Below the pieces are notes generated by a model. It saw only the letters and a program-made list of their open reading frames with translations, searched no databases and was not told the DNA's origin. This document shows positions 45,603-55,871 of a stretch of 64,000 bases of DNA, one piece after another. A program made the translations under genes and the position numbers. Location: NCBI GenBank assembly GCA_029747015.1, contig JAKOGI010000009.1, positions 655,001 to 719,000 of the forward strand, given 5' to 3'. Origin of the DNA: Carnegiea gigantea (Eukaryota > Streptophyta > Magnoliopsida > Caryophyllales > Cactaceae). Position 1 is the stretch's first letter; each line of letters begins with the position of its first letter.

Positions 45603-46574
45603 ATGAATAGTATCTTAAATCTAAACACTACATGGACTGCGGAAAATTTTCTAAATTACATCGAACATAGTTTTTCTGGCACTCTAGCTGACTGGTATGT
45701 TTCGTTAACTGAAAAAAGTAAAAATACATTAAGAATGAGGGAGATACCAGCAGCAATGCTCAAAAATCTATGTAAAGAAATTGAAACCGAGTTCATCGGA
45801 GTTAAACTTGATTTCAAAGAGAAAACAAGAGAATGGCAAAGCAAGATTAATAACATAAAATTATGGGATATGAGATATATGAAAAATTATATTACTGAAT
45901 TTAGTCAATATTATTACTAAATTAGACATAATGAAATCAATCTTGGTATGTTCTATGATAAATTGCCGTATCCTATAAATTCCATAATAAATGAAAAATA
46001 CATTGCATATCTGGAACGAACAGATGTTATTGATACCCTTGGTTCTAGAATCTCTTATCTAAGAAAATAGATCAATGATCAATATCTTAATTCCAAAAGT
46101 AAAAGAAAATTAAGAAGCAATTCCTAACTTGTTAGGATTCGCCTCACCACTAGGAAAAAGAACCTGAGAGAAGACTTAAAATAAAGTTTTATAAGAAAAA
46201 GAGTTTTAACAAGTAAAGGGGAGAGAAATATAACAGAAAATATTATAACAAGCAAGTCCTAAAAAACGTAGATTTTTTAAGAAAGCAGCTTATTGTCCTG
46301 CAGGGAAAAACAATTGCAAATATTGGGCATGCGGAGAAGTAGGACATTATACTATGAATGCAAAAATAGGAAGAATAACAAACTGATTGAAACCTTGGAA
46401 AGTTTAGATTATGTTGAGCTTAGTGAAGATGGGGCTTTAGACCTAACTTTAAGCAACAACAAAGGAATTGTTGAAATTATATTGGACAATGAATATGAAG
46501 AAAGTGATTACGAAGAAACAAGTTATATGATGGAGAGTAGCTTTGTCAGCCTTGGTGATCTCCAAAAAGAATAA
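45603..46574 (+). pseudogene. Pararetroviral coat-protein core and zinc knuckle, frameshifted
   Basis: The frame 45603-45920 has a capsid-like sequence (WTAENFLNYIEHSFSGTLAD, then WYVSLTEKSK). It continues past a stop with further capsid-type sequence to about 46130. A retroviral zinc knuckle lies at 46310-46375: the NCKYWACGEVGHY part is in one frame, and the last cysteine (YYECKNRK) is in another. A frameshift therefore splits the finger. An acidic tail follows to 46574, as is usual after caulimovirid coat knuckles. Confidence 0.75.
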
Positions 46575-46643
46575 TTTGTTATAGACAATGATCATGAGGA
46601 AGTCAAAGGAGATTGACTTCTTCCCATAATCCAAAAGGACATG

Positions 46644-47485
46644 GGCCTTGTTTGGTAAATAGCTTTTTGGCCTCAAAAAGCTCTTTTTGTACGTATCAGC
46701 TGTTTGACTTGGGTCAAAAAACTCTTTTGGTTGTTTGGTTAGATAGCTTTTTGAATTAGCTTTTTGGGTATAAAAAGCTAATTTAGAAAAAGCTCTTTGG
46801 AAGAGCTTTTTGCATTAGCTTATTACTATTCAACATTAAATTTACGATATTATCCCTTTTCTTTTGACATAATTACATTTATTTAGTTAATATAAAAATC
46901 CTACTCTTCATTTTCAAATGGGCTACATGTAACATTGGACTTTTTGTTTTCGATTTTTTTCGTTGGTTTTTTGATCTTTTGGGACAAGAGTTGTGGAAAA
47001 TCATGATGTTTAAATTAATAATTTTAATTTTAAAATTTCTTCAATTTAAGAAATAATATAGATTAATTAGTATTTTGTGGTGTAGATCTTTCTAAATGTT
47101 ATTATGTTATAAATTTTAATTATTACCAAAAATAAAATTAAAGTCAATTAAACAAAAAATCTATGGTAATAAACATCAAATTTGGGTGAAGGTAATTGTA
47201 ATTTTATATATTTCACCAGTCACAATCTATAAGTCACAATTCATGTTAAAAAGAAAAATGAAAATGAAAATGCAATAAAAATAATTATGTTATTAAAAAA
47301 GTATTAAAGTTTTGTTAAGGGGTACAAGTGAAATTTCATCAAATAAGCTTGTTAGAAACAGCTAATGTTACCAAACACCTTTTTCAGAAATAGTTAATGC
47401 AATCAGCTAAGTCAAACCGCTAATACAATCAGCTAACAGTTAACAGCTAATTCAGTCAGCTAATAGCTGATTGCCAAACAGGGCC
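46644..47485. mobile_element. 842-bp MITE inserted in the pararetrovirus, ATG target duplication
   Basis: The left end starts GGCCTTGTTTGGTAAATAGC; the reverse of the right end starts GGCCCTGTTTGGCAATCAGC. ATG at 46641-46643 is repeated at 47486-47488. The subterminal regions are rich in AGCTAAT/AGCTTTTTG units. There is no coding capacity. It interrupts the virus between the coat tail and the movement domain, so it arrived after integration. Confidence 0.85.
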
Positions 47486-48382
47486 ATGATCTATAAAAAA
47501 TCTATCTTTCAATTAGAAAGCAAATACATATGTGAAATGATGGAAGGAGATCTGGAGATAAAGGATTGCGAGTATGATGTTGGAAAAGTTAATCTTATTA
47601 ATTGGGAGAATATCCTTAAGCATAACAAAGATAGAAAATATAGGTACATCCATGTTGGAAGTGTCCAAGTTCAAATCACTCCATTACAATATTATGGTAA
47701 AGATATTGATCTTTACGCTTTACTCTGTGATATTAGGCATACTAAATTTAATAATTAGATAATCACAGGGACAAAAATCAATTTATGTAATGGGTCAGTA
47801 GGTTTCAACTGTCGACCTAGATATTATGTGAGTCTAAAAGAAGAATTTGTAAAAAATTTCTTATCTCTTAAGATAAAAACTGTTGGGATGGACATGAAAA
47901 GAGGAGGATATCCTTTAAGGATATTCTGAAAAATCATCTACAAATTAGATAATACTATAAACTCAAGGACTAAGGTGACAATGATAGAAGTAGAAAAATT
48001 TGAAAGTCCTACCCCTATACAAAAGATCTAAAGAATTAAGTCTAACCCTCAAGATATAAAAATCGATCGTTCATGGATATCTAACTTTGTCAACCCTATA
48101 AAAATTTATAAGAAAAATGTAACAAAAATTGATAAGGAGGGTAAAACCACCATTAAACCCCAATTATTAAGAATCATGAGTACAAAATCAGATTGGAGAG
48201 AAGGATCTTCATCAGCTAACGAAGAGCTTAAAGAAGATGATACAATTAGCATGACTAGTGAAATGAGTAGAATAGGTTTTGAAACTATAAGATCTAGCAT
48301 AGATCGAATAAAGAGTATAGATAGAAAGGCCATTGGGTACAAACTAGAACTGTTAGTGAACCAATCTATGAGGATGAATTAG
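47486..48382 (+). pseudogene. Pararetroviral movement-protein domain (30K type)
   Basis: One frame runs through this region with a few stops (at about 47756, 47928 and 48030). Around 47640-47760 it carries YRYIHVGSVQVQITPL and LLCDIRHTKF, and further on PRYYVSLKEEF. These are the pattern of the caulimovirid movement core, which modifies plasmodesmata in living viruses. A Ser/Glu-rich tail follows to 48382. No functional product is possible. Confidence 0.75.
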
Positions 48383-48390
48383 TCAAAAAC

Positions 48391-48780
48391 ATGACTATGA
48401 AAATATGTTTTGAAGCTACCAATACAAATCCTAATAGTATCTACATCCCAATAAAGGTATGTTTAGAGGGATATAATAAATTCAAATTGTATGCTTACAT
48501 TGATAGTGATTATTCTGTATGCTTTGGAAAAAGATTATTATTTCTAGAATTTATGTGGAATAGAACTAAAAATCCTTTACAAGTGAGGATAGCTGAGAAT
48601 AACATTATGAGCCATAATGAGGCAATAGAAGAGTTATCCATAGAATTAAGAAGAGTTCAATGCATTATACCAGTTCTATGGGTTACCGATCAACCCTCTC
48701 ATGATATGATTATTGGAAATAATTTTCAGAGATTATATTCCATGCATACAGACCGTAAACCAAATAATATTCACAATTAA
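48391..48780 (+). pseudogene. Pararetroviral aspartic protease
   Basis: A 129-residue frame contains AYIDSDYS, aligned with the DTGAS-type catalytic motif. The aspartate is kept but the glycine is replaced by aspartate. The second protease signature DMIIGNNFQRLY is also present. It lies immediately before the reverse transcriptase, in a different frame from the movement domain. Confidence 0.75.
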
Positions 48781-49020
48781 TGGGTACTTAGTTCCTATTG
48801 AAAAATTAAGTAAGACTTACACTCATTAGAAAATTGCGTTTAAACGCAGCCAGCGTGGTGAGAAGGTAATGCCAGCATAACGTAAAATAGCATTAACAAT
48901 CTCATTACTCGAATTGTCTATTAAAGAACAGACTATCGAATAACAAGCAAAATTATATAAGGAACTCTACTCTGATAATCTACTAAAGTTTTGGGATAAA
49001 GATAAAATATTTGCTAAAAT

Positions 49021-49860
49021 CACTCTATTAAATCCCAACACTATTATCCGAGTCAAACAAATGGTGACCAGAATATCCAAGAATTTGATAAACAAATTAA
49101 AAAACTTCTGGACAAATGATTAATCAGGAATAGCAAGAGTTCTCACACCTATCCTACTTTTATGGTAAGAAATCATGCAGAACAGAAAAGAGGAAAAGGT
49201 AGAATGATAATCAATTACAAAAAGTTTAATGATAATACTGTCTTTGATGGCCATTATATTCCTAACAAAACAATCCTTTTCAACAGAATTCAAGGAGCCT
49301 CTTAATTTTCGAAAATAGATTGCAAAAGTGGCTATTAGCAGATAAAAATGGATGAGGAAAGTATTCCTTTAACTGCATTTAGTGCCCCACAAGGACATTA
49401 TAAATGGATAGTAATGTCATTTGATCTTAAAAATGCACCTCGAATATTTCAAAGGAGAATAGATAATATCTTTAAAGACCTCAGTCATTGTTGTTTAGTT
49501 TACATTGATGACATCCTTATCTTTTCTAAAACCATAGAATAGCACAAAGATGATATCTTAGCAGTCTTCCAGAGATGCATTAATTATGGCATTATACTCG
49601 ATAACAAACAAATGCATTTATGCTGAGAAAGAAATTAAGTTTTTAGGTCTAGAAATAAAAGTTGGACAAATCATCCTATAAAAGCATATTCTAGAAACAA
49701 TAGAAAAATTCCCTGAAAAGATTGAAGATAGGAAGCAGCTGGAAAGATTTCTCAGATGCCTTAGTTATACTTCAGATTTCATTAAAGATTTAGCAAAGTT
49801 AAGAAAGCCATTGCAGCAGAAACTCAAAAAAGAAGTAAGTTAGACATGGACCACTAATGA
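49021..49860 (+). pseudogene. Pararetroviral reverse transcriptase
   Basis: The palm domain is recognisable from GRMIINYKKFNDNT (about 49199), through FSKIDCKSGY with a stop in place of the next residue, to FSAPQGHYKWIVMSFDLKNA. The catalytic core CCLVYIDDILIFSKT is at 49489-49533. Connection-domain sequence (IKFLGLEIKVGQI, LERFLRCLSY) continues to about 49850. Stops at 49303, 49336, 49540 and elsewhere prevent translation. Confidence 0.88.
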
Positions 49861-49888
49861 TACAAAGATTGTTCAAAACTTCAAAAAG

Positions 49889-50330
49889 ATGTATAAAAAT
49901 CTTCCTGTCCTTAATTTGCCTAACGAAGGAGATGATTTAGTTCTTAAAACAGATGCCAGCAATGAGCACTGCAGTGCGGTACTCAAAATCAAAGAAGGAG
50001 AAAAACTCAGCAAATATTACAGTGGAAGTTTTAATAAGGTAGAATACAATTATCCTACAATGGAAAAAGAAATCCTTGCAGTCATAAGAGGAATTGAAAA
50101 ATTCTTAATTGTTTTAGCCCCAAAACCTTTTTTTATTCGAACTGATTGCAAATAAATACTTGGATTTGTAAAAAAGAATTTATCAAATATGCAAGCGTAA
50201 GGGCGATTCCTCCGTTGGTAATTATGGCTTAACCAATTTTCCTTCCCTATTGAACATATATAGGGATCGAAGAATTCTCTGGCAGACAGTTTAACTCGAG
50301 AACTCGCCAATGGTGATCATCAAAGCCGAC
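49889..50330 (+). pseudogene. Pararetroviral RNase H
   Basis: The domain carries the acidic residues expected of RNase H: the Asp of LKTDASNEH, the Glu of MEKEILAVIRGIEKF and the Asp of FIRTDCK (stop follows at 50153). A degraded C-terminal end follows, with NSLADSLTREL near 50273-50305. Confidence 0.85.
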
Positions 50331-51390
50331 CTCCTGTCAGAAAAGGAGAAAATCCTTAATGAAATGCCATTTCTATTAGAACAGATTACGCCTTCAAGTA
50401 AAGTCTTTATTGATAATCTGAAATTCTATTCAAAAAGTAGATTGCGTTTTGGTCTGCTTTCTAATGCCTACCTAATAGCCCAAAGTTTTTCCTTTCTAGA
50501 GTTACAAATTAGTCACCTTCAGTGTCCTTATGATATTCAAGAAAAAATAAGTTCTCATGTTCGAGAAAAATGATTCGATGAATGGTATGCAGCCTGTATC
50601 GACTTTTATTATCATTATTCCTTTGATATTTGAGAGTTTTAGAGCACAACAATCTATTTTTTCAACAGATCTGGAGTAGGTGGCATTTGTTTCTCAGCAT
50701 TCATTATCTCTAAATGATCCTGTCCTTAAAGCTTGGAAATACAGGACGGTACTTTAGTTCACATAAATCGCAGATCCAAAATTCCTATTTTTCTCAATCT
50801 TAACTAATTTCTAGTAATATATGTTCAAAAGGATCCATTGAATTCTTATATCTCCTGAGGGTCCAAAAAATTTCAGTTCGAAGATGCCTAACTTTAGAGG
50901 TTTAGAGCACTCTAATTGAATATGAAAATGGAAAAGCTAAACCAACCCATTATCTTGTCAAATCGTTGATTGCGATGATCTCAATGACCAACGACAAAAA
51001 TGGATTCATGAAAATTCGGTACATCTAGTTACTGATCCTACTTTATCAAGGGTCATTGGACTTTTCAACATTTATCATCAATGTTGGGCACTAGTTGAAC
51101 GAGGAAAATGCATTGTGGAAACACTACTTCGGCTTATGATAATGAATTCAAAGACTACATGAAGGTGGAAAGAGCAGTGTCAGAAGATATTTTTAATTAT
51201 CTCTTTGATGTTGGAGTTGGAAAATTCTTATCAAAAAAAGAAAAAAAATATCTCCTTGAATTATTTGAAGAATAGGATCCAAAGCACCTTAAGCAACTTG
51301 ATGAAAATTTTGATGATTATCCAGATAATGATGGTATGAAAGATATAATTGGAGATGAAGAAATGCAGAATCTCAATTATGATGACTAGC
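50310..51390 (+). pseudogene. 3' viral frames, possible transactivator remnant
   Basis: An 87-residue frame (50310-50573) is followed by broken sequence. Further on, GLFNIYHQCWALVERGKCIV (about 51058) and KVERAVSEDIFNYLFDVGVG (about 51162) appear, then an acidic Asp-rich tail near 51300-51390. Its place between RNase H and the promoter is where a transactivator/inclusion-body ORF sits in several caulimovirid genera. I cannot confirm the assignment from motifs. Confidence 0.45.
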
Positions 51391-51561
51391 CTTGTCATCA
51401 CTAAAAGCTCTGAAAAGTGGCTGCCCCATTATTGTACTATTTTGACAATTGTCTGGTCTGTAAAGTAAAGTATGTACTGTAAAGTCAGTATGTACTGTAG
51501 CCATGTGAAAAATCTTTATGTATTGTAGCCATTAGACCATCCTATGTACCCTCATCCCCTC

Positions 51562-51569
51562 TATAAATA
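51562..51569 (+). promoter_or_regulatory. TATA box of the pararetroviral promoter
   Basis: TATAAATA lies within CTCTATAAATAGAGAGG, the shape of caulimovirid pregenomic-RNA promoters. It sits after the last viral frame and about 165 bases before a poly(A) signal. Upstream TATGTACTGTA-type repeats at 51470-51545 may be activator elements. Confidence 0.7.
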
Positions 51570-51728
51570 GAGAGGTCGAGTGCTGAGAAGGGACATAGTC
51601 ATTTGAGCATTCTTGAGCAGAAGATAAATCAGAATTCTTCATTTCTCTATAAGAAAGCATCTCTAATGATTTTAGCTTAAAATCTTTCTTCAATCTTTCC
51701 ATTGTAATATTTTTATTTTCAAGTTTTC

Positions 51729-51734
51729 AATAAA
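51729..51734 (+). terminator. Pararetroviral poly(A) signal
   Basis: AATAAA lies downstream of the TATA box at the distance expected for the terminally redundant region of a caulimovirid transcript. Confidence 0.6.
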
Positions 51735-51780
51735 AGAAGTTTTCCCAGTAGGGAACGTTATCCAATTGAACCTCATGTCT

Positions 51781-53852
51781 TAAATATTATAATTTCTTGA
51801 TTAAAATCTCACTATCCGTCAAAAATAAGTAAAACTTTATTAGTGACTATGGTCCGGGTCTGTGCTGTGCCTGATCTAAAGAAGGTGGGATTGAGATTAA
51901 CAATCTTTGTAAACCGAAAGTTAGAGGAACGTCGGAGTCCAGCGTCGACTATGTTCAGGTAATGGTCGAAACTCTCTAATTAAGTTTTAATTATTTTGCT
52001 AAGCATAGTGGGCCGTTAATCACATAAAATATAATATTTATGATATAAGTAGTAGACTATGATAACTAGTACTAGTAAAGTTATTATAAGAAGTCTAAAC
52101 AAAAATATAAGCTTAGTTTTATTAAAAACTATCAAAAAGTTGAGTATTTGTGTGTTAAACCTCGTTTTGGGCAAAAGTTGCAAATTCAGAAAGTTCAGTG
52201 ATTAAGTTGCAAAGAAAAACTTCGGCCAGTAACTATTTCGAAAAGTATTGTCCCCTATTAATAGTTTACCTAAAACAGTAGGTACTTTGGAATACATTCT
52301 AAAAACATTGACCCCTAATAATTATTTTCATAGAATCAGGGTACCATAGAGTCATAAATTGCCAGATACATTGTTGCTTGTTCCAAGTGTAATTTTTCTC
52401 ATTCTTATCATTTTCATTACTATCCATGAACATTTTTTAAAAATTTTTTGATCTACTGTTAAGTTATATGCTTTAGTGAGGAACTAATTGTTATATTCAT
52501 TTGTTTTTTGGCTAATTTTTTGATGAAAGAATTCCTTGAAAATTTGTTAGGAAAATAATGAGAAACTTGTTGTTATACAACCTTGGAATGCAACACAAAT
52601 ACAAGGATGTCCCAATGTTCGACTATGATTTGGCTATTCTTTTCCAACTCACGTTATGCTTCGCATCATCCTTAGAATTACTCTTAGTATTGTCTTCCCT
52701 TATTGCCTGATCACTGTTCTTATCATCGTTCTCTTCGTAAGTATTTTCATTTCACTCGTTATAGACAACACCCTAGTCTCTCTAAGATCTAGTTGTCTGT
52801 TGACGAATAAGTGTATTTGGTCTGAAATTGTACTTGACATGCATGTCATCAAGGTCATTTTTCAAAGATATAGAGATGTGCAACCATGAGGGTTTTTTAA
52901 AGGTCAATTTCTTTGGCAAAGTAGCTCCATCACTTTTTGTGCAATCATGTAATAAGTAATTACGTTAATCTCCATTGATAGTACATAGTTTGACATATGG
53001 ATGAAACAATAATCACTTAATGCAAAATCTAGATTTTTTTTTTAGTCCATATATTGCACATACATTGTAACATCATTGATATTTCTGTTGTCTCTCTCAA
53101 AAAAAAAAAAAAAAAAAATCCTTAATCCCAAGATTTCAAAACTCCATCATCTTGAAGACCATATTCTAAATTCTTATTATTCTCTGTTTAAGCATTAAAA
53201 CCTTGAATAAACCACCTGTTGTTTTGCTGAAAAGTCAGATAAACTTTGATTAAAGTAAAGTGCATATAAACATTTATAGCACATGAACATTTAATCTTGA
53301 AGTTTGCTGAATTTATTTTCAATATTCCTCCCCTGCCATCACTTGGTGTAGATGCTTGGATTCAATCATCCTCTTTAGCCATAACCTTTTTTTTTTTTTT
53401 TTGGGGAAGTAAAAAAGGTGTGACATTATAAATATTTCAAATCCAACTTAGCTAGAGTTGCAATCCCATTTGGAAATGTCTTATGTATAAACTACCATCT
53501 ACAACATGTAGGGTAGCTTTTGAGTCTCTCTGTGGTAAACATGTATACAAAATAATAAATTTTCCAAGATTTTATCATATGTATGGGAAATTTTAACATT
53601 TTACCAAATCAATAGTTTTCAAACTTAAAATATAGTTATTAAGTGGTATAAGTTATAAAAATTATTAAATTAAGATCTCCCATATATTAAAATAGATTAT
53701 GATAAACTTAGGTGAATCATAAATATTGCAATTGGACATTAGCCTTATAATTTTAGGAAGAAAATCCTCAATACTTAACGGATTCTGATTTGTGGTGCAT
53801 AAACTTATTTTCCTTATTTTTGAAATGATGTTAACTATGGAATTAGTTTCGG

Positions 53853-53855
<3 letters not shown>
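51781..53855. other. Possible viral leader remnant, then AT-rich spacer
   Basis: The first 200 bases may be viral leader sequence past the poly(A) site. Beyond that I see no gene, and no clear element end marks the right border of the virus. Confidence 0.35.
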
Positions 53856-53897
<42 letters not shown>

Positions 53898-54009
53898 TGC
53901 GTGAGTGTATGCATATCTGCACATGCACACATATCTGCACGCGCGCGCGCACATATATATATATACATATATACATACATGCATATATAGAGAGAGAGAG
54001 AGAGAGAGG
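53856..54009. repeat. Compound microsatellite (TA)n, (CA/CG)n, (TA)n, (GA)n
   Basis: A 39-bp TA run is followed by CACA/CGCG and ATATAC runs, then a GA run ending in GGGGGG. Open frames through it encode only Ile-Tyr or Ser-Leu repeats and are not genes. Confidence 0.95.
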
Positions 54010-55030
54010 GGGGCAGATTGAAGGCGCCCCAATGGGTGCCACGACCCCTTACAAGTTCGTCCGTATATATTAAAGGTGAATGCACCGTATGCAAACATTG
54101 CTGGCATACCGGCTTGGCCCTCCTCAAACTCTTCTTTATTTGCCTGTGGAGTGAGATGACGCTGATTCATGGCCAAGACAAGCAAATGGACAAACTACCA
54201 TAAAAATGCATGCAAAGGCAACCGAGAATTACAAGAGAAGTCACACATATCACACTCTTCTCTCTTTATCTCCCAGAGACATCCACCCAGCCATAAAACA
54301 TGAATGTTTAAGTAGAATTATGTGAATGTGAGAAATTGTGTCATAACAAACACGAAAACTATTCGACTCAATAACGATCATAATAAATTCTTGGTGTTCA
54401 ACTCAAGGCTCAGGCAAGGGCAGACCTATATCTTGAAGGGAGGGATCGGTCCCAACACCTGTTAGATGAATTTTTCCAAAACTCTCGGGAAAAGTCCCGG
54501 AAATTATTTCAAAACACATATAAAGCATGAAACTAAAAAGTGAAACATTCTTATGTAAATTTCTGAATCCAAAACTCCGCAGAAAAAATCCCTTATGTTC
54601 CCCAGTATTCTCCCCCCCCCCCCCCAAAAAAAAAAAAACCCAATCATAACTCATGAGAGGAGAGGGGATAAAGCCAACCCATTGCACCCACCCTACACTC
54701 CACCCATGCATGCCAGTAGGGAAACAGCTCCACAACGTTGTGTCCTCCATTGTAACATGCAAATCTACTATTGAATGTGTACTCCGAGACAACCAAAACA
54801 AACTCTATAATTTATCATGCAAACAGCATTTCATAACAGTATCTTATACATGGGAGCCCATGCCACTAAAATGTCACCCTTTTCAAAGAGTAAGAGATTG
54901 TTTCTTTGAACTGCCAAGCAACATAATTTCTACTGAACCCTAAATCGACCAGAGGGAGTTGGGATAGGTTTGAGCACCTGACAAGGAGGGACAGGATAGG
55001 GCCCCTCGATCCAATCCAAGGCTCCACAGT
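54010..55030. other. Spacer, no gene recognised
   Basis: Mixed sequence with a C-run/A-run junction at 54613-54639 may mark the end of a retroposed element. No domain or clear repeat boundary is visible. Confidence 0.4.
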
Positions 55031-55209
55031 TCCTGATATGGAGGCAGCGAGCGATACTGGTGGAAGCGCCTCAGCAGTTGTAAGCCAACAAAGGCGAAGG
55101 CCCCTCGGCGCCTATGACAGGAGAAGTGGTGCGCTGCTTGGCATGTCAGATCAACCCATGTTGCAACAGCGCCTTGATAGCTTTGCTGCTAGTTTAGTTC
55201 ATCAACCCT
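55031..55209 (+). other. Short plus-strand frame with exon-like coding sequence, unidentified
   Basis: A 59-residue frame starts MEAASDTGGSASAVVSQQRR and contains LGAYDRRSGALLGMSDQPML, ending at TGA. It is GC-richer than its surroundings, and the other frames are interrupted. A splice-acceptor-like CAG precedes it by eight bases. It could be a terminal exon or a captured exon fragment. I recognise no family, and no partner exon upstream on the plus strand was found. Confidence 0.3.
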
Positions 55210-55871
55210 GAGGCAGCATTTGTAGGGATACATTCCTGACAAACGACGAATACCTCTTAAACTCCTTCACTTGAGGTCTTCAAGCTACAAGCTACAAAAG
55301 TCAGACAAACAATGAATCATTGAAAGGTACGGAGATGTCAACGATGACTTCACCTTCGCCCAAAACAATGTCAAGAGCATTTGAGGGGACCATCGAAGGA
55401 AACACCATGAATGTCAACCAAAGGGTTTACTTCAAATAAATAACACACTTTGGCCATTGCCAATTGCTGAATGAGCGTGCCTGCAATGGGCCATTTTACA
55501 GCACAGGGTCACAAAAACATGAGGAAAGGTACAATGGAACCCTCGCCAGCTCCTGATATAATAGGGGAGAATGACACTATTGCAAGATTATGCAATCCTT
55601 CCATAGTCTTTTCTTCCACGAGATGCTGGTGGAATGTTGAGAAGTGGATTTGTTCTACGTCCTACAAAAGAGGGACATTGATTGTCAAAATAAATTATTT
55701 CATATCTTCCCTCATATCGGCTTCTAGTTTTCCAGCCTCCATACCCTTCCCCTTCAAATAAGGGGCGGGAGGAGACTAATGAATAAGAAGTGAGAAAGGA
55801 ACAAGCAATTATGGATATCCATTATGAAAAGGAAAAGTCTCAGGTCAGGTTGAATCATTAACAAATATTGT

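Larger units (their letters stand above)
44601..51780 (+). mobile_element. Endogenous pararetrovirus (Caulimoviridae-like), nearly full length, decayed
   Basis: In order on the plus strand are a candidate initiator-Met-tRNA primer site, coat-like and zinc-knuckle sequence, a 30K-type movement domain, an aspartic protease, a reverse transcriptase with YIDD, RNase H, further 3' frames, and a TATA/poly(A) block. Movement protein plus episomal-type promoter and no integrase or LTRs point to Caulimoviridae rather than an LTR retrotransposon. Coat sequence upstream of the movement domain is the arrangement I recall for cavemovirus/solendovirus-type genomes. Stops, frameshifts and an 842-bp MITE make it non-functional. 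The length without the MITE is about 6.3 kb, a little short of usual caulimovirid genomes, so internal deletions or missing leader sequence are likely. Confidence 0.85.

Noticed and set aside
44601..51780. Reading the RT region as a Ty3/gypsy LTR retrotransposon
   Set aside because: No integrase, no LTRs, and a movement-protein domain and caulimovirid-type promoter are present.
53665..54185. Three overlapping minus-strand frames with Ile-Tyr and Ser-Leu runs
   Set aside because: They translate a compound microsatellite.
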